Origin: Bacteroidota bacterium
GTDB taxonomy: Bacteria; Bacteroidota; Bacteroidia; Bacteroidales; B39-G9
Assembly (NCBI GenBank): GCA_003648455.1
Contig: QMPG01000089.1
Coordinates: 1 to 10,235 of the forward strand
Length of the DNA stretch: 10,235 nt
Direction: 5' to 3'
Both the position numbers and the translations under genes were made by a program. The notes under the pieces were generated by a model. It was not told the origin of the DNA, did no database searches, and was given only the letters and a program-made list of their open reading frames with translations. Shown one piece after another: positions 1 through 5,811 of this stretch. Positions within the stretch are counted from its first letter, which is position 1. Each line of letters starts with the position of its first letter.

Positions 1-13
1 CCGCCTTTCCTAA

Positions 14-158
14 AGGGCTTTTATTTATTCAATCCTTCCAGATTTTTTATTACCATAACCCTCCCACGTTTAAAAAACCTCGCTCTTTCGGATTTGCAAT
101 CCGAAAGCATTAATATACAGATGGTTAGTTCGGGATTACAAATCCCGAACAGCATTGT
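14..158. repeat. Palindrome-bearing intergenic repeat, copy 1
   Basis: First of two directly repeated 145-bp units. It contains two perfect hairpins. One has arms CTTTCGGATT (85-94) and AATCCGAAAG (98-107) around loop TGC. The other has arms GTTCGGGATT (128-137) and AATCCCGAAC (141-150) around loop ACA. A weaker AATC/GATT stem lies near 31-45. The second copy starts 213 bp further on. The two-hairpin design resembles REP/BIME-type repeats, which RAYT (TnpA-REP) transposases mobilise in other bacteria, but no such transposase is in the window. The bases before position 14 resemble those before copy 2, so the array may continue beyond the left edge. Confidence 0.8.
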
Positions 159-170
159 TCTTAATGTGTT

Positions 171-188
171 GAACCCCTTTCAGGGTTC
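171..188. repeat. Short hairpin between the two repeat copies
   Basis: Perfect 6-bp inverted repeat, GAACCC (171-176) and GGGTTC (183-188), around a 6-nt loop. It lies in the 68-bp spacer between the two 145-bp units. Its stem sequence is unrelated to theirs. Confidence 0.6.
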
Positions 189-211
189 CCTTTCTACTTC
201 ATGTTCTTTTA

Positions 212-230
212 CCCTGCATTTCATACAGGG
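212..230. repeat. Short hairpin at the border of repeat copy 2
   Basis: Inverted repeat CCCTG (212-216) and CAGGG (226-230) around a 9-nt loop. Its right arm runs into the start of repeat copy 2. A degenerate counterpart is present before copy 1 (CCTTT 4-8, AAAGG 12-16), so the true repeat unit may begin with this hairpin. Confidence 0.5.
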
Positions 231-371
231 CTATTATTATTCAATCCTTACAGGATTTTTAATTACAATAACCTTCCAGCGTTTAAAAAACCTCGCTCTT
301 TCGGATTTGTAATCCGAAAGTGTTAATATATAGCTGGTTAGTTCGGGATTTGTAATCCCGAACAGCATTGT
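227..371. repeat. Palindrome-bearing intergenic repeat, copy 2
   Basis: Second 145-bp unit, in the same orientation as copy 1. The two main hairpins recur with unchanged arms: 298-307/311-320 with loop TGT, and 341-350/354-363 with loop TGT. A third stem, AATCC (243-247) with GGATT (253-257), is better formed here than in copy 1. Differences from copy 1 fall in loops and spacers, none in the 40 arm positions. No reading frame in the unit looks like a protein gene. Confidence 0.8.
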
Positions 372-390
372 CGATATACATTATAAACAA

Positions 391-409
391 AGTCGGCTAA
401 AAGCCGACT
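391..409. repeat. Isolated REP-like hairpin
   Basis: Perfect 8-bp inverted repeat AGTCGGCT (391-398) and AGCCGACT (402-409) around loop AAA. It has the same compact design (8-10 bp arms, 3-nt loop) as the hairpins in the 145-bp units but a different stem. It lies about 75 bp beyond the stop codon of the leftward serpin gene. Confidence 0.6.
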
Positions 410-426
410 ATAAAAGAATGTCTCTA

Positions 427-456
427 TCAATTAAAACACCACAATAAATTGTGGTG
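427..456 (-). terminator. Probable rho-independent terminator of the serpin gene
   Basis: A 9-bp perfect stem, CACCACAAT (437-445) and ATTGTGGTG (448-456), has a 2-nt loop. Read leftward, it is followed by TTTTAATTG. It begins 28 nt past the serpin stop codon. The order of stem then T-tract fits intrinsic termination of that transcript. It could equally be another member of the hairpin array that has been put to this use. Confidence 0.6.
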
Positions 457-483
457 CTAATCTGATATGTTTTTAATTATTGT

Positions 484-1719
484 CTATTCATAATCAGGTT
501 CTGCCATCTTGCCAATAAAAATAATTGAGTTAGTGCTTTTTTCTCTAATAGCAAATACAAAAGGCTTGTTTGCATTAAAAACATTTGATGGACCAATACT
601 TGTGTAACTAATTTCAACTGAAGTTACAGCAGCGGCTTCTGTTCCTTCTTCATTTACATCAACAAAGGTTTTATGTTTAACTTTCGAAATTGCAATGCCA
701 CCTTTTGGATTAATTTTTGTAAAATCGGCTCTGTCAGAAAAAGCAATACCCAATCCCATATCTATTAATACATCGTTTAATTTTTTTTCGTATTGAAACT
801 TGAATTTTGGCATTATTATGTGAATATTATCCAGTTTCTGGAAACCATTAAGCCATGCATTCCAATTATCATCATTTAATTCATTAATAATATCAGAGGT
901 TGTTTTATCATTTTTTGGCAAAAGAACTACCATGCTGAATTTCTCACCACCATAAGGCATCTCAACTGCCTCAAAAATATCGTTTGACAAGTAATTAAAA
1001 CTGCTTTCCTGCTGCATCATTAATACGTTTTTTGTTGTTCCGTCAGCAAGATAAAAGGGTTTTGATTCTGTATCAGAACTGTCAAATTTATATTTCCAGT
1101 TACCCTTAAAATATATTGCATTTATAAGATACATAACTGTTTCGGGTGATATGTTATCAACAATTTCTTTAATTTTATTGTTTGTTTTATCTGCTACCCA
1201 TTTGTTAATAATATTTTTAGCTTGAGAATCTGCAAAATCAAGAGCATTAACTTCTGCATCATAATAGTTTTTATTAACATCAATAAAATCTTGTTCAACA
1301 TGATAGCTGTCTCTGTACCAAATTGAATTGGCTATATTAAATGCCACCTTTGGATCGAGCCCGATTAAAGAATTCATTATATTTTTAAACGAATTGTTAA
1401 TTTCATCAGTTGTTAATCCGTTGAGCCTTAGAGTTTCTTCCATTGCTGTTTTTGTTTCATTGTCGGCTCCGTTATATGTCATAGCAAGAGCAAAAGAGAC
1501 ACTCAAAGGTGAAATAAAAATATTTTTGTTTTGATCTTCCGAATTGTTTATTTTATTAAATAAATCAAAACCAAACTTATTGCTTGAATTAACAAGAGAT
1601 TGCTCTTTTAAATTAAGAATTATGTCTGGTATTTCGGGAGAGGGATTATCATCTTTGTTGCAAGAAAAAGATGTTATTGATAAGATGATTACCAAAATGA
1701 TTAATTTGATTGTTTTCAT
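484..1719 (-). CDS. Serpin-family protease inhibitor, surface lipoprotein
   Basis: A 411-residue serpin: a suicide inhibitor whose reactive loop is cut by a serine or cysteine protease and traps it covalently. Residues 1-19 are a lipoprotein signal peptide with relaxed lipobox S-F-S-C, making Cys20 the lipidated residue. The following N-K-D-D matches the Bacteroidota lipoprotein export signal, so a cell-surface location is inferred. The serpin core (about 40-408) is full length. Visible family blocks are NSIW (131-134), WVADKTNNKI (174-183), LINAIYFKGNW (198-208), VEMPYGG (252-258), MPKFKF (303-308) and NKPFVF (384-389). The hinge EEGTEAAA (357-364) has Gly/Thr/Ala at the places typical of inhibitory serpins. 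Counting from the hinge puts P1-P1' at Thr373-Ser374, with some uncertainty. The gene is single, divergent from the sigma factor gene, with a terminator-like hairpin behind it. The target protease is unknown. Miropin of Tannerella forsythia is a precedent for a Bacteroidota serpin. Confidence 0.95.
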   Translation of the reverse strand: MKTIKLIILVIILSITSFSCNKDDNPSPEIPDIILNLKEQSLVNSSNKFGFDLFNKINNSEDQNKNIFISPLSVSFALAMTYNGADNETKTAMEETLRLNGLTTDEINNSFKNIMNSLIGLDPKVAFNIANSIWYRDSYHVEQDFIDVNKNYYDAEVNALDFADSQAKNIINKWVADKTNNKIKEIVDNISPETVMYLINAIYFKGNWKYKFDSSDTESKPFYLADGTTKNVLMMQQESSFNYLSNDIFEAVEMPYGGEKFSMVVLLPKNDKTTSDIINELNDDNWNAWLNGFQKLDNIHIIMPKFKFQYEKKLNDVLIDMGLGIAFSDRADFTKINPKGGIAISKVKHKTFVDVNEEGTEAAAVTSVEISYTSIGPSNVFNANKPFVFAIREKSTNSIIFIGKMAEPDYE

Positions 1720-1723
1720 AATC

Positions 1724-1757
1724 TTTGTATTTTTAAATTAAAATAGTATTAATTTTG
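1724..1757 (+). promoter_or_regulatory. Candidate housekeeping promoter for the sigma factor gene
   Basis: TTTG (1724-1727) and TAATTTTG (1750-1757) match the Bacteroidota -33 (TTTG) and -7 (TAnnTTTG) elements, with 22 nt between them, slightly long. Transcription would start near 1764, giving a leader of about 130 nt that includes the hairpin at 1820-1855. The TTTG is only a few bases from the serpin start codon on the other strand. Such short AT-rich motifs occur by chance. Confidence 0.35.
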
Positions 1758-1819
1758 TTAATTAGAAAATGTGAAAATTAAACCAGTTTTTACAATTAAG
1801 ATGATAAAAAACCAAAAAA

Positions 1820-1855
1820 GGTTGCTTTCTTTTTTTTTATTTATTTAAAGCAACC
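1820..1855. promoter_or_regulatory. Inverted repeat in the leader of the sigma factor gene
   Basis: Perfect 9-bp stem, GGTTGCTTT (1820-1828) and AAAGCAACC (1847-1855), around an 18-nt T-rich loop. It lies 39 nt before the sigma factor start. Read leftward it is followed by TTTTTT, so it could terminate minus-strand transcription, but no minus gene lies close upstream to need that. Read rightward it would fold in the sigma gene's leader or act as an operator. The role is not determined. Confidence 0.45.
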
Positions 1856-1894
1856 AAAACAAGTAAAACAACATCTATATAGTAGAATAATAAA

Positions 1895-2470
1895 ATGTCG
1901 CAGAAGAAATTTTTGAATAGTATCGACAAAATAATTAAGGGATGTGTTGCAGGTAACATTAAATATCAGGAAATGTTGTATAAACAACTATCCGGAAAAA
2001 TGTTTGCTGTCTGTTTGCGATACTCGAAAGATTATACTGAGGCTGAGGATATTTTACAAGAAGGTTTTATTAAGGTATTTGAAAAAATTAATCAATTTAA
2101 ATTTAAAGGCTCTTTTGAAGGTTGGGTAAGAAGAATAATTGTTAATACGGCTTTAGACAAATATCGTAAACAAAATATATTACAAACAGTTGATGATATT
2201 AGTAAATATTCCGAAGATTTTAACTACGATGATGTTATAAGCAAAATTACTTCAAATGATTTATTAAAATTTATTCACGAACTTACACCAAAATATAAAG
2301 TGGTGTTTATTTCATACGCAATTGAAGGATATTCGCACAAAGAAATTAGTGATATGTTAGGAATATCAGTTGGTACATCAAAGTCAAATCTATCGAGAGC
2401 GCGACAAATTTTACAAGATAAGATTAACAAATATTATACAGACGAAGGAAAGATTAAATTATTGAAATGA
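1895..2470 (+). CDS. ECF-type RNA polymerase sigma factor
   Basis: A 191-residue group 4 (ECF) sigma factor, which directs core RNA polymerase to a small set of promoters. Region 2 spans about residues 26-92. It includes the acidic segment YTEAEDILQEGFIKVF (47-62), the usual core-binding helix, and GSFEGWVRRIIVNTALDKYR (72-91), covering the -10-recognising part. After a linker, region 4 (about 124-176) has a helix-turn-helix, YSHKEISDMLGISVGTSKS (146-164), for the -35 element. Length and domain order are typical, with no additional C-terminal domain. The ATG at 1895 is the natural start and leaves a normal N-terminus before region 2; no Shine-Dalgarno sequence is seen, as expected in this phylum. 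The stop overlaps the next start as ATGA, so translational coupling with the membrane partner is likely. The target genes are not evident. Confidence 0.95.
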   Translation: MSQKKFLNSIDKIIKGCVAGNIKYQEMLYKQLSGKMFAVCLRYSKDYTEAEDILQEGFIKVFEKINQFKFKGSFEGWVRRIIVNTALDKYRKQNILQTVDDISKYSEDFNYDDVISKITSNDLLKFIHELTPKYKVVFISYAIEGYSHKEISDMLGISVGTSKSNLSRARQILQDKINKYYTDEGKIKLLK

Positions 2471-3852
2471 TTAATGATAGAAAAAATATTGATAAGTTAT
2501 TTCACGATGTTTTAATTAACAATGAACATGAAGTACCAAATTATATTTGGAATAACATAAAAGACAATTTGTTAAATAAAAAACGAAGGAGAAATAGAAT
2601 ACTGTTAAGGAATATTGCAGCTTCTGTTATTATTATCTTAACATTTGCAAGTGGCTATTTTTTTTCTGATTTATTCCGTTTAGAAAAACATAAATCATTA
2701 CAATCAGTAATAAAAAAGCAAAATTTAAAGGTAAAAGAAACAGATAACAATGCAAAAAAAATAAATATTAATCCTGACAATAAAGCTAATAAAGAATTAG
2801 ATACTAAAAAGCAAGACAATATAACATTTCAAAATAATAATCAAAACAAAGGATTTTTATCAAAAACAGAAACAAAATCTTTAGAGATTAATAAAAAGAA
2901 AAAAGAACAAGTCCCACAAAACAAATTATTGGCAAATAGCATAGAGAATGAGAGTTTTGATAAATCTATGCCATATAATGATAAAATAATTTATAAAAAA
3001 TTAAAACTCATAAATGCCGACAATATAGATATAGATTTGAATTCTGAGCAAGAATTAATTTATTCGTTAGAACAGGTGCCGATATTAAATACTGATCTTA
3101 AAAAAAAGAAAGAATCGCGTTGGTCTGTCGAAGGTCAATTTTCACCACTTTATGCATATAGAGATGTTAAAGAGGTCGATGCTTATTATGTAGCAACTGC
3201 AAATACAAGTAACAGTAATTATCGCGACAATGCAAAAGAAGAACCTCTATCTGCTTTTTCGGTAGGAGCAAACGTAAAATATAAAGTAAGTGAACGCTTG
3301 AGGATTCAAACAGGAGTTTATTATTCAGAAACAGGACAGATAACCAAAAACGCAATGCTTTTTTCAGAATCAATGTATAATGGAAAAGGAAATACTTATT
3401 TGTTAAATACAAGCGTTGGGAATGTAATTGAAGCAAACAATGTTCCTGTGCCTGTCAATAATGTGGATAATTTAGACTTTTCAAATTCAGAAATATCAGA
3501 TATAATACAAAATTTTGATTATCTCGAAATACCTGCAATTATTAAATATAAAATTATTGATAGAAAAATTGATGTAAATATTTTAAGTGGAATTAATACA
3601 GGTTTTTTAGTTGGTAATAACGTTGTGGTAAAGAATAATACAGACAAATATAATATGGGCAAGACAACAGACATAAATACAATAAATTATTCTGTAATTA
3701 TTGGAGTAAATTTTGTATATCCGTTGTTTAAAAAATTTTCATTTAGTATAGAACCAACATTTAAGTACTCATTAACGTCAATTAACAAATTCAACTCTGT
3801 TTATCCTTATTCGTTTGCTGTCTTTTCCGGTATTAGTTTTTTGTTTGAATAA
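2467..3852 (+). CDS. Anti-sigma-like protein fused to an outer-membrane beta-barrel domain
   Basis: 461 residues in four parts. Residues 1-45 form a short cytoplasmic head with the pattern DKLFHDVL...VPNYIWNNIKDNL, which resembles the N-terminus of anti-sigma-like Bacteroidota proteins. A basic patch, KKRRRNR (38-44), precedes one hydrophobic helix (about 46-67), indicating N-terminus-in topology. Residues 71-217 are a Lys/Asn/Gln-rich, probably disordered linker. Residues 218-461 are a beta-rich domain with alternating strands such as AFSVGANVKYKV, RLRIQTGVYYSE, LEIPAIIKYKI and FSFSIEPTFKYSL, as in PorT/OMP_b-brl-type barrels. The gene overlaps the sigma factor stop by ATGA, so it is the likely partner regulator. 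The inferred role is to hold the sigma factor at the inner membrane and respond to the outer membrane or cell wall. The head is shorter than classical anti-sigma domains, so sigma binding is not certain. No signal peptidase site is visible. Confidence 0.8.
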   Translation: MINDRKNIDKLFHDVLINNEHEVPNYIWNNIKDNLLNKKRRRNRILLRNIAASVIIILTFASGYFFSDLFRLEKHKSLQSVIKKQNLKVKETDNNAKKININPDNKANKELDTKKQDNITFQNNNQNKGFLSKTETKSLEINKKKKEQVPQNKLLANSIENESFDKSMPYNDKIIYKKLKLINADNIDIDLNSEQELIYSLEQVPILNTDLKKKKESRWSVEGQFSPLYAYRDVKEVDAYYVATANTSNSNYRDNAKEEPLSAFSVGANVKYKVSERLRIQTGVYYSETGQITKNAMLFSESMYNGKGNTYLLNTSVGNVIEANNVPVPVNNVDNLDFSNSEISDIIQNFDYLEIPAIIKYKIIDRKIDVNILSGINTGFLVGNNVVVKNNTDKYNMGKTTDINTINYSVIIGVNFVYPLFKKFSFSIEPTFKYSLTSINKFNSVYPYSFAVFSGISFLFE

Positions 3853-3879
3853 AAGGTGGTTTAATGTATTGCCTTTTCT

Positions 3880-4620
3880 CTATCTATCTTTTACAGATAA
3901 TATATTTGTTTTTTTCTTTAAAGTTCGAAGGGTTAAAAAAATAATTAGACCAACACCAAATATTATTAACCACATTAAATCAATTTCCAATTTTCTATTT
4001 ACAATAAAATCACTAAGAACCTCAAGAAAAGTAAATACAACAATTATTGAAAAAAAACCATTATATTCTCTTTTAAGAACATTTCGAAAAGAAAAAGGCA
4101 AATTTGATTTTTCCCAGCCTTTTAGTTTAGGTATAAATGCAGGTGTTTTTTCAGCCCAATCCATATATTGTTTGCCGAATTTTTTTATTAAAAAATTCTC
4201 TTCAGCGAACATGATGCGTTCGTAATACACCCAAAAAACCAAGATGCATATTAATGACAACCACCATGAATGTGCAAATAAAGATATGCCAAACCAAATA
4301 ATAAAATTTCCAAGATAAAGAGGATGTCTTACGACCGAATAAATTCCTTTTGTGTTAAGTGTTTCAGCTACTTGTCCTTTAGTATTTCTACCCGATGTCC
4401 CTTTAGGAGTATGACCAATTGTGTAGCTGCGTATTCCTAACCCAATAAAACTCACTAAAAGGCAAAATATTTCCCAATAATCGTCTAAAGCTTCATTATT
4501 CCCAAGATATTTATAATTTTTTAACCCAAAAATAAAAATTACCAATAAAATTAAAGGTAAATAACTGCGTCTTTTAAATAACCAATTTCCACTTTTAATA
4601 TATTCTTCTTTTAAAGCCAT
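3880..4620 (-). CDS. Integral-membrane methyltransferase, ICMT/PEMT superfamily (LmtA-like?)
   Basis: 246 residues with several membrane segments: about 20-34, 48-66, a hairpin within 103-133, 188-206 and 213-231. The signature of S-adenosylmethionine-dependent isoprenylcysteine carboxyl methyltransferase-like enzymes is clear: RHPLYLGN (98-105), the acidic pair E140-E141, and FGKQYMDW (148-155) followed by P160. Bacteria do not prenylate proteins in the eukaryotic way, so the substrate is probably a lipid or small molecule. The stretch GTSGRNTKGQVAETLNTKG (74-92) before RHP recalls Leptospira LmtA, which methylates the 1-phosphate of lipid A; that assignment is from memory and tentative. The C-terminal helix pair beyond about 185 is an addition to the minimal core. 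The gene stands alone, convergent with the barrel gene (27 bp between stops) and divergent from tpiA. No clear promoter was found. Confidence 0.82.
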   Translation of the reverse strand: MALKEEYIKSGNWLFKRRSYLPLILLVIFIFGLKNYKYLGNNEALDDYWEIFCLLVSFIGLGIRSYTIGHTPKGTSGRNTKGQVAETLNTKGIYSVVRHPLYLGNFIIWFGISLFAHSWWLSLICILVFWVYYERIMFAEENFLIKKFGKQYMDWAEKTPAFIPKLKGWEKSNLPFSFRNVLKREYNGFFSIIVVFTFLEVLSDFIVNRKLEIDLMWLIIFGVGLIIFLTLRTLKKKTNILSVKDR

Positions 4621-4897
4621 ATTTTTAGTATTTGTTGTGAATGAATATTATAATAGCATTTATATTTACGGTTAAAATTAACATAAAATTAATTTAAAAT
4701 CTAATCTCAAAGAAATATTCTTAATAAAAATTTTCTAAATAGTTTTATTAGAAGTTTCTAAAAAAGTAATAAAATAATTTAGTTATTTGTTATTTTCAAT
4801 ATATATGTTTTGTAATTGATTGTTGTAAAATATGTTAGTATGGTTATAGTTAACACTGGCAGCTCTTTGAATTTTAATAAATATCACAAGTTTAAAA

Positions 4898-4909
4898 ATT
4901 GTTAACAAT
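4898..4909. promoter_or_regulatory. 12-bp perfect palindrome upstream of tpiA
   Basis: ATTGTTAACAAT is a perfect palindrome without a spacer, 31 bp before the -7-like element of tpiA. Position and symmetry would suit a dimeric repressor or activator site. In DNA this AT-rich, chance is a real alternative. Confidence 0.3.
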
Positions 4910-4939
4910 ATTTTATTACTTCTTTTCTTATAATTAAAT

Positions 4940-4947
4940 TAAGTTTG
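4940..4947 (+). promoter_or_regulatory. Candidate -7 element for tpiA
   Basis: TAAGTTTG fits TAnnTTTG, the Bacteroidota -7 consensus, 42 nt before the tpiA start codon. No good TTTG -33 element lies at the expected distance upstream, so the call is weak. Confidence 0.35.
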
Positions 4948-4989
4948 TAACTTTAATTTTTAAAAATTATAATAAAAAAGTATGTAAAA

Positions 4990-5751
4990 ATGAGAAAGAA
5001 AATTGTAGCAGGAAACTGGAAGATGAATAAATCGTTGCAAGAAGGAATTGACCTTGCAATTGAAATTAATAAATTAGTGGCTGAAAAAGCTGATAAAAAT
5101 GTTGATATTATTATAGCACCTCCTTTTATTCATTTGTCAGAGGTTGGTAAAGTTATTGATAGAGAGAGAATTTTGTTGTCTGCTCAAAATTGTGCGGCGG
5201 AACAAGAAGGAGCTTTTACAGGCGAAGTATCTGCAGAGATGTTGTGGTCAGTTGGAGCTGATTATGTTATAATAGGTCACTCTGAGCGGCGTGCATATTA
5301 CCATGAAGATAATGATATTCTTAACAAAAAAATTAAATTAGCCTTAGATAATAACCTAAAAGTTATTTTTTGCTGTGGCGAAAATTTAGAACAACGTGAA
5401 TCAAACCAGCATTTTAAAGTAATAAAAAAACAACTTACAGAAACAATTTTTACTTTAGAAAAAGAATATTACGACAGTATTATAATAGCCTATGAACCAA
5501 TTTGGGCAATTGGAACAGGTAAAACTGCTTCGCCCGAACAAGCTCAGGAAATTCATAAGTTTATTCGAAGTCTTATTTCTGAAAAATATGGTGACAACAT
5601 TGCTAAAGAAACATCAATCTTATACGGAGGCAGTTGCAAACCTTCAAATGCAAAAGAAATTTTTGCAAAACCTGATGTTGACGGAGGTTTAATTGGTGGA
5701 GCTGCTCTTAAAGCCGAAGATTTTATCGATATTGTAAACTCGTTTAAATAA
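4990..5751 (+). CDS. tpiA: Triosephosphate isomerase
   Basis: 253 residues, the normal length for this cytoplasmic TIM-barrel enzyme, which interconverts dihydroxyacetone phosphate and glyceraldehyde 3-phosphate in glycolysis and gluconeogenesis. All active-site elements are present: Asn9 and Lys11 in AGNWKMN, His97 in IIGHSERR, catalytic Glu169 in [11 protein letters not shown], the mobile loop 6 (PIWAIGTGK, 170-178), and phosphate-binding YGGSCKPSN (212-220) and GGLIGGAAL (232-240). Cys128 corresponds to the conserved structural cysteine. The start is fixed by the [11 protein letters not shown] opening, typical of the family. It is probably the first gene of a rightward unit with prmA (60 bp away) and the large exported-protein gene. 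Nothing suggests loss of activity. Confidence 0.98.
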   Translation: MRKKIVAGNWKMNKSLQEGIDLAIEINKLVAEKADKNVDIIIAPPFIHLSEVGKVIDRERILLSAQNCAAEQEGAFTGEVSAEMLWSVGADYVIIGHSERRAYYHEDNDILNKKIKLALDNNLKVIFCCGENLEQRESNQHFKVIKKQLTETIFTLEKEYYDSIIIAYEPIWAIGTGKTASPEQAQEIHKFIRSLISEKYGDNIAKETSILYGGSCKPSNAKEIFAKPDVDGGLIGGAALKAEDFIDIVNSFK

Positions 5752-5761
5752 ATAAATTGAA

Positions 5762-5800
5762 AAAGTTAAAAGTTTATAAATTATATAAACTTTTAACTTT
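5762..5800. repeat. 17-bp perfect stem-loop between tpiA and prmA
   Basis: Arms 5762-5778 (AAAGTTAAAAGTTTATA) and 5784-5800 are exact reverse complements around the 5-nt loop AATTA. The stem is nearly all A/T. No T-tract follows on the plus strand, so it is a poor terminator. It could act as an mRNA processing or stability element, attenuate readthrough into prmA, or be a mobile palindrome. The right arm contains a 15-mer that recurs after prmA (6649-6663). Confidence 0.75.
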
Positions 5801-5811
5801 AAAACCATCTC

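Larger units (their letters stand above)
4621..4989. other. AT-rich divergent intergenic region
   Basis: 369 bp separate the methyltransferase gene from tpiA. No convincing reading frame, tRNA or structured RNA was seen. It holds a -7-like motif near tpiA (4940-4947), a perfect 12-bp palindrome (4898-4909), a second GTTAAC core at 4849-4854, and weak AT-only inverted and direct repeats around 4733-4761 (TTCTAA, TTAGAA, TTTCTAA). Confidence 0.6.

Noticed and set aside
94..312. A 72-codon plus-strand open frame in the left intergenic region
   Set aside because: It runs through both repeat copies and their hairpins, has no family resemblance, and its sequence is dictated by the repeats.
14..371. 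Possible CRISPR or tandem-repeat coding array
   Set aside because: Only two copies of a 145-bp unit exist, with internal palindromes and a 68-bp gap; unit size and spacing do not fit CRISPR repeats and spacers, and no cas genes are near.
3853..3879. Terminator between the convergent barrel and methyltransferase genes
   Set aside because: The 27-bp gap contains no inverted repeat with a T-tract on either strand.
3815..4225. A 136-codon plus-strand open frame
   Set aside because: It is antisense to the clearly conserved membrane methyltransferase gene and overlaps the end of the barrel gene; its translation has no recognisable features.
5623..5646. Cys in place of the common Val in the triosephosphate isomerase YGGS motif
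   Set aside because: The phosphate-binding glycines and serine are intact, and as I recall this substitution is common in Bacteroidota enzymes, so it is not a sign of altered function.
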